DNA of 64,000 nucleotides from CAIMUS01 sp046347625 (GTDB lineage: Bacteria > Pseudomonadota > Gammaproteobacteria > Competibacterales > Competibacteraceae), in contig JAXMFU010000003.1 of NCBI GenBank assembly GCA_046347625.1, positions 62,001-126,000 on the forward strand, in the 5' to 3' direction. Position 1 is the stretch's first letter, and each line of letters opens with the position of its first letter. The position numbers were made by a program, and so were the translations under genes. The notes beneath the pieces are model-generated. The model saw only the letters and a program-made list of their open reading frames with translations. It was not told the origin of the DNA and did no database searches. Of the stretch, positions 60,425-64,000 are shown piece after piece.

Positions 60425-60810
60425 TTAAAAATCCTGATGCAGCTGTTGTCAAGCGACAGTGGGGTATCAGTCCGATCGGTGGCCTGCTGACCCTCATTGC
60501 AGTCTGTTTCATAGCTCTGCTGGTCCTGCGCGTCGTACCGATCTATATGGCGTATTTTACGGTCAAATCTACATTGAAAGATCTGGCGCAGGATCCCGCG
60601 AGCAGGCAGCTGAGTGTTTCCGAGCTTTATACCCGCTTGCAGAAAAGGTTCGATATTAGTTATATCAGCGTTGTCGATGCCCGGCAGGTCAAAATCCGGC
60701 AACAAGGCAGAGAACGAATCATCTCCCTGACCTACGAGGATCGTCGTCCCCTGATCGGCAATCTGGACATTGTGGCCAACTTCGATATTAATCTTGTGCT
60801 GTCGCCGTGA
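60421..60810 (+). CDS. DUF4845-family membrane protein
   Basis: A 129-residue protein with one N-terminal membrane helix (GLLTLIAVCFIALLVLRVVPIY) and a small periplasmic domain ending NLDIVANFDINLVL. DUF4845 genes regularly lie between lepB and rnc in gammaproteobacteria; function unknown, perhaps linked to signal-peptidase function. Coupled to both neighbours by overlaps (ATGA and GTGA). Confidence 0.9.
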   Translation: MIKNPDAAVVKRQWGISPIGGLLTLIAVCFIALLVLRVVPIYMAYFTVKSTLKDLAQDPASRQLSVSELYTRLQKRFDISYISVVDARQVKIRQQGRERIISLTYEDRRPLIGNLDIVANFDINLVLSP

Positions 60811-61472
60811 TTCGATCTACCGCGCGCTTATGCCAAGCGCTGGGATATACTTTTAATAATCCTCTGCTGCTGACGGAAGCGCTGACTCACCGCAGCGCCG
60901 CCGCGACCAATAATGAACGCCTGGAGTTCCTCGGTGATGCGATTCTCAATTTCGTTATCGCCGCCGAGTTGTTCCGGGCTTATCCGCAAGCCACCGAAGG
61001 CGAATTAAGCCGCTTGCGGGCGAGCCTGGTCAAACAGGATGCGCTGGCCAGCCTGGCGCGCACCTTGGCGTTGGGCGATTATCTGCAGCTCGGTTCGGGA
61101 GAATTGAAAAGCGGTGGTTTCCGCCGTGACTCCATCCTGGCCGATGCACTGGAAGCCATATTCGGCGCCGTTTACCTGGATAGCGGCCTGGAAACCTGCC
61201 GCGACCTGATCCTGCGGCTGTACCAGGATTTGTTGGCCAGCCTACCCGCGGCGGATACTTTAAAAGATCCGAAAACCCGCCTGCAGGAATACCTTCAGGC
61301 CCGGCAGCGGGCTCTACCGGTCTACCATATTCTGGAAGTCACCGGCGCGGCGCATGCGCAATGCTTCACGGTGGAATGCAGCATCGATAATCTGCGCACG
61401 GTCGCCGTCGCCACCAGCCGCCGCAAGGCCGAACAGGAAGCGGCCCGACGGGCCCTGGAATTGATTCAATGA
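60807..61472 (+). CDS. rnc: Ribonuclease III
   Basis: A 221-residue protein from GTG 60807. Nuclease domain: ALTHRSAAATNNERLEFLGDAIL with the catalytic NERLEFLGD, and DALEAIFGAVYLD. C-terminal double-stranded-RNA-binding domain: DPKTRLQEYLQARQ and SRRKAEQEAARRAL. Processes rRNA and structured mRNAs. Overlaps era by 4 bp. Confidence 0.96.
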   Translation: MIRSTARLCQALGYTFNNPLLLTEALTHRSAAATNNERLEFLGDAILNFVIAAELFRAYPQATEGELSRLRASLVKQDALASLARTLALGDYLQLGSGELKSGGFRRDSILADALEAIFGAVYLDSGLETCRDLILRLYQDLLASLPAADTLKDPKTRLQEYLQARQRALPVYHILEVTGAAHAQCFTVECSIDNLRTVAVATSRRKAEQEAARRALELIQ

Positions 61473-62368
61473 GCCTGAGTACGCATACCGGCTATGTCGC
61501 CCTGCTGGGACGGCCCAACGTGGGTAAGTCCACCCTGTTGAATCGCCTGATCGCTCATAAAATCAGCATCACGTCGCCCAAGCCGCAGACGACCCGTCAC
61601 ACGATTCTGGGCATTAAAACGCTGGAGAGCACTCAGATCGTTTATGTGGATACGCCGGGACTGCACCTTAACGCCCGGCGGGCGATGAACCGCTATATGA
61701 ACCGGGCCGCCGCCGGTGTGCTGTCCTATGTCGATGTGGTGGTCATGCTGATCGAAGCCTCGCGCTGGACCGAAGAGGACCAGGCCGTACTGGAACGCTT
61801 GCAGGAATTTACCGGTCCGGTCATTTTGGCGGTCAATAAAGTCGATCGCCTCACCGCCAAATCCCAATTATTACCGTTCCTGCAATCGCTCGGCGGCAAG
61901 CGCGAGTTTGCCGAGATGGTACCGCTCTCCGCCCGCACCGGCGTTAACGTCGATACGCTGGAGCGGCTGATCGCCGGTCTGCTACCCGAAGGGGAGTTCC
62001 TGTTTGCGCCCGATCAAATTACCACCGCCAGCGAGCGCTTTCTGGCCGCCGAATTGATCCGGGAGAAGCTGACCCGGCAGTTGCGCCAGGAATTACCTTA
62101 TGCGCTGACCGTGGAGATCGAAACCTTTAAGGAACAGGATCAGCTACTGCATATCGGGGCGGTCATCTGGGTGGAACGTTTCAGCCAGAAAGGAATCGTC
62201 ATCGGCGAACAGGGGTCGGTGCTCAAAGCCGTGGGACGGCAGGCCCGTCAGGAAATGGAAAAATTATTCCAGCGCAAAGTCTTCCTGGAGACCTGGGTCA
62301 AGGTCAGGGAAGGATGGTCCGATGACGACCGTGCTCTACGTAGCTTCGGGTATCAGGACGAATTGTAA
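61469..62368 (+). CDS. era: GTPase Era
   Basis: A 299-residue protein. G1 LLGRPNVGKSTLLNRL, effector KPQTTRH, G3 DTPGLH, G4 NKVDRL; C-terminal KH domain with IGEQGSVLKAVGRQARQEM. Binds 16S rRNA during 30S maturation. Coupled to rnc by ATGA. Confidence 0.97.
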   Translation: MSLSTHTGYVALLGRPNVGKSTLLNRLIAHKISITSPKPQTTRHTILGIKTLESTQIVYVDTPGLHLNARRAMNRYMNRAAAGVLSYVDVVVMLIEASRWTEEDQAVLERLQEFTGPVILAVNKVDRLTAKSQLLPFLQSLGGKREFAEMVPLSARTGVNVDTLERLIAGLLPEGEFLFAPDQITTASERFLAAELIREKLTRQLRQELPYALTVEIETFKEQDQLLHIGAVIWVERFSQKGIVIGEQGSVLKAVGRQARQEMEKLFQRKVFLETWVKVREGWSDDDRALRSFGYQDEL

Positions 62369-62369
62369 T

Positions 62370-62417
62370 TCGAACCACCCCGGCGCTACGCGCCACCCCT
62401 CCTTGTCCAAGGAGGGG
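62370..62417. repeat. Family E palindrome plus perfect 10-bp hairpin
   Basis: GAACCACCCCGGCGCTACGCGCC is the reverse-complement form of the element at 50617, followed by a perfect inverted repeat CCCCTCCTTG/CAAGGAGGGG (62396-62417). No U-tract follows, so it is probably a mobile-type palindrome rather than a terminator. Confidence 0.8.
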
Positions 62418-62499
62418 AATCCATAACCACCAGCACCCGATTTTCCGGTATCGCCTTTGCTAGAAATCACCTAAGACTTGATTCTCCAGTTGCCACGCC

Positions 62500-63252
62500 A
62501 TGCAGATCGTATTACAACCCGCCTTTGTGCTGCACCACCGGCCTTACCGTGACACCAGCCTGCTGCTGGAAGTCTGGACCCTGGAGCAGGGGCGACTCGG
62601 CCTGGTCGCGCGGAGCGTGCGTACCCGTCGCTCTCGCTGGCAGGGCTTGTTACAGCCGTTTCAGCCGCTGCTATTGTCCGGTTCCGGCAAAGGGGAGTTG
62701 CTGACGCTGACGACGGCGGAAGAGGCAGGCCGGCCGCTGTCACCTCCACCGGCGCGCTGGCTGAGCGGCCTGTATGTGAATGAATTGCTGTTGCGCCTGT
62801 TACCGCGCCACGATCCGCATCCGGGTCTGTTCGCCGCCTACCAGACGGTGCTGGAAGCGCTGGCCGGTCCCGGCACCGAAGAGGCCGCTCTGCGGATCTT
62901 CGAGAAACGGTTGCTGGCGGAACTCGGTTACGGTCTGCTACTGGATACCGACGCCGACAACGGTGCTCCTATCGCCGCCGAGCGGGTCTACCGGTATGTA
63001 TTGGAACAGGGACCCTGTAGCCCTACCCGGACCGCCGGGGGTATTCTGATCTCCGGGAAAAGTCTGCTGGCCTTACGACAGGAGCACCTGGCCGACGCCG
63101 GCGTACTCCGGGAGGCCAAGCGCCTTACCCGAGCTGCTCTGGGGATCTATCTGCAGGGGCGTCCACTGCAAACCCGGGAAGTGCTGGCCGCATTACAGCG
63201 GCGGACGGTTGCGATGAAAAGTGTTACTGAAAATCCAGGTAGGTCGGGTTAG
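62500..63252 (+). CDS. recO: DNA repair protein RecO
   Basis: A 250-residue protein with the RecO OB-fold start (LQPAFVLHHRPYRDTSLLLEV, then GRLGLVARSVR) and helical body (LYVNELLLRLLPRHDPHPGLF). It mediates RecA loading with RecR. No zinc cysteines, as in other gammaproteobacteria. The last codons (GRSG and TAG) are supplied by a family A palindrome that begins at 63239. Confidence 0.93.
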   Translation: MQIVLQPAFVLHHRPYRDTSLLLEVWTLEQGRLGLVARSVRTRRSRWQGLLQPFQPLLLSGSGKGELLTLTTAEEAGRPLSPPPARWLSGLYVNELLLRLLPRHDPHPGLFAAYQTVLEALAGPGTEEAALRIFEKRLLAELGYGLLLDTDADNGAPIAAERVYRYVLEQGPCSPTRTAGGILISGKSLLALRQEHLADAGVLREAKRLTRAALGIYLQGRPLQTREVLAALQRRTVAMKSVTENPGRSG

Positions 63253-63312
63253 GCGCGCCAGCCACCGAACCATGGAGCTGGCATGGACGGGCCGGCGCGC
63301 CGTAACCCGACA
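63239..63312. repeat. Imperfect palindrome, family A
   Basis: Arms GTAGGTCGGGTTAGGCGCGCC and GGCGCGCCGTAACCCGAC flank about 35 bp. Its left arm contributes the recO stop codon. Confidence 0.85.
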
Positions 63313-63360
63313 TCGTGGCTACTGGCCGGCGAGGACGCCAGCGCTCCCAGGCCAAAGCCA

Positions 63361-63409
63361 GTAGGATGCGCAGGGCGCACCTTTTTTGGTGCGCAGGGCG
63401 CACCCTACA
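63361..63409. repeat. Family D double hairpin with T6, possible terminator
   Basis: TGCGCAGGGCGCA followed by CC and six T (63382-63387) resembles a short intrinsic terminator after recO. A second GGTGCGCAGGGCGCACC hairpin follows at once. It belongs to the same family as the elements at 2.1 and 39.7 kb. Confidence 0.6.
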
Positions 63410-63426
63410 GTTTCCGGCGCTACCGC

Positions 63427-63432
63427 TATAAT
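63427..63432 (+). promoter_or_regulatory. Possible -10 element before pdxJ
   Basis: TATAAT lies 35 bp before the pdxJ start in the gap after the family D element. A matching -35 is not clear. Confidence 0.3.
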
Positions 63433-63466
63433 CCTTTCAGGAAATCACCTAAGTAGGAGATCGATC

Positions 63467-64000
63467 ATGAGTAACGCAAGAGACATTCTGCTGGGCGTCA
63501 ATATCGACCATGTCGCGACCCTGCGGCAGGTACGGGCGGGACGTTATCCCGATCCGGTACAGGCCGCCCTGGAAGCGGAACAAGCCGGGGCCGATGCCAT
63601 CACCCTGCATTTGCGGGAAGACCGCCGCCATATTCAGGAACGCGATGTCGAACTGCTGCGGCAACTGCTGTTGACCCGGATGAATCTGGAGATGGCGGTC
63701 ACCGGACCGATGCTGGCTGTTGCCGAGCGTATCCGGCCGGCGGATTGCTGTCTGGTGCCGGAACGACGGCAGGAACTGACCACCGAAGGCGGTCTGGATG
63801 TTGCCGCTCAGGTTGCCGCCGTGGCCGATGCCTGCCAACGGCTGGCCGAAGCCGGGGTTCAGGTATCGCTGTTTATCGATCCTGAACCGAAACAGATCGA
63901 AGCCGCCGTACAGACCGGCGCTCCCAAGATCGAAATTCATACCGGTCGCTTTGCCGATGCAACCACCGAGACTGAGCGGCAGCGCGAGTTGGCGCGGATC
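63467..64000 (+). CDS. pdxJ: Pyridoxine 5'-phosphate synthase PdxJ, N-terminal part
   Basis: 178 codons to the window edge, starting ATG 63467 with TAGGAGA as ribosome-binding site. PdxJ signature: LGVNIDHVATLRQVRAGRYP, then ITLHLREDRRHIQERDV, CLVPERRQELTTEGGLDV and VSLFIDPEPKQI. Condenses aminoacetone 3-phosphate with deoxyxylulose 5-phosphate to form PNP, the last de novo vitamin B6 step. Gene order recO-pdxJ is conserved. The C-terminus is outside the window. Confidence 0.96.
   Translation, partial: MSNARDILLGVNIDHVATLRQVRAGRYPDPVQAALEAEQAGADAITLHLREDRRHIQERDVELLRQLLLTRMNLEMAVTGPMLAVAERIRPADCCLVPERRQELTTEGGLDVAAQVAAVADACQRLAEAGVQVSLFIDPEPKQIEAAVQTGAPKIEIHTGRFADATTETERQRELARI

Noticed and set aside
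62396..62417. Perfect 10-bp hairpin after era considered as an intrinsic terminator
   Set aside because: No run of T follows, and it is part of a recurring palindromic element that also occurs away from gene ends.

Overview
This window is chromosomal DNA from a gammaproteobacterium. The right end (52.4-64.0 kb) carries the conserved order nadB, rpoE, rseA, mucB/rseB, lepA, lepB, DUF4845, rnc, era, recO, pdxJ, which is typical of that class. Many intergenic inverted repeats, Rpn/DUF3782-type nucleases with heptad repeats and toxin-antitoxin debris recall large accessory-rich genomes such as Competibacteraceae or Chromatiales relatives. That lineage is a guess; the class is not.

Layout. 0.0-3.4 kb holds a partial Uma2-family gene, a YdcF-like membrane protein and two copies (one 5'-truncated, one full) of an Rpn-family nuclease. 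3.4-30.3 kb is a large surface-polysaccharide locus, all on the minus strand and read from about 30.3 kb downward. It encodes a GtrA/GtrB pair, a thiamine-diphosphate (TPP) enzyme, a multi-pass membrane protein, a ketoisomerase-acetyltransferase fusion plus DegT aminotransferase (likely dTDP-Fuc3NAc or dTDP-Qui3NAc), two paralogous Wzx flippases, a Wzy-like polymerase, a sulfotransferase, two methyltransferases, several GT2/GT4/CgeB-like glycosyltransferases and an asparagine-synthase-type amidotransferase. The locus is visibly patchwork: truncated hldE and DUF362 genes, three copies of one wzx-end/GT2-start junction, and a toxin-antitoxin and nuclease island (18.5-21.2 kb) between two of those copies.

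30.5-39.6 kb holds sulfur-related genes: cysG (siroheme), the sulfite reductase gene cysI and its DUF934 partner, then egtB-egtD for ergothioneine. An orphan phage gpD-like gene, a YihY-family gene and several long imperfect palindromes lie among them. 40.1-40.9 kb contains a proline-rich membrane-protein gene interrupted in frame by a run of 19 C, a candidate phase-variable switch. 41.1-41.6 kb is a toxin-antitoxin pair whose toxin is truncated.

41.7-51.2 kb is a second sugar cluster, mostly on the plus strand: SDR epimerase, TPP enzyme, zinc-finger/C-methyltransferase-type enzyme, a CBS-NeuB-SAF-TIM-barrel fusion, two GT2 enzymes and a GtrA. The combination suggests an unusual, perhaps branched or nonulosonate-like, sugar. 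51.3-64.0 kb is housekeeping, notable for a signal peptidase I whose N-terminal membrane module appears to be triplicated.

Strongest leads: the poly-C switch, the LepB module triplication, the two TPP enzymes in glycan loci, the NeuB fusion, the cassette junctions in the O-antigen locus, and heptanucleotide arrays at the edges of truncated Rpn genes.
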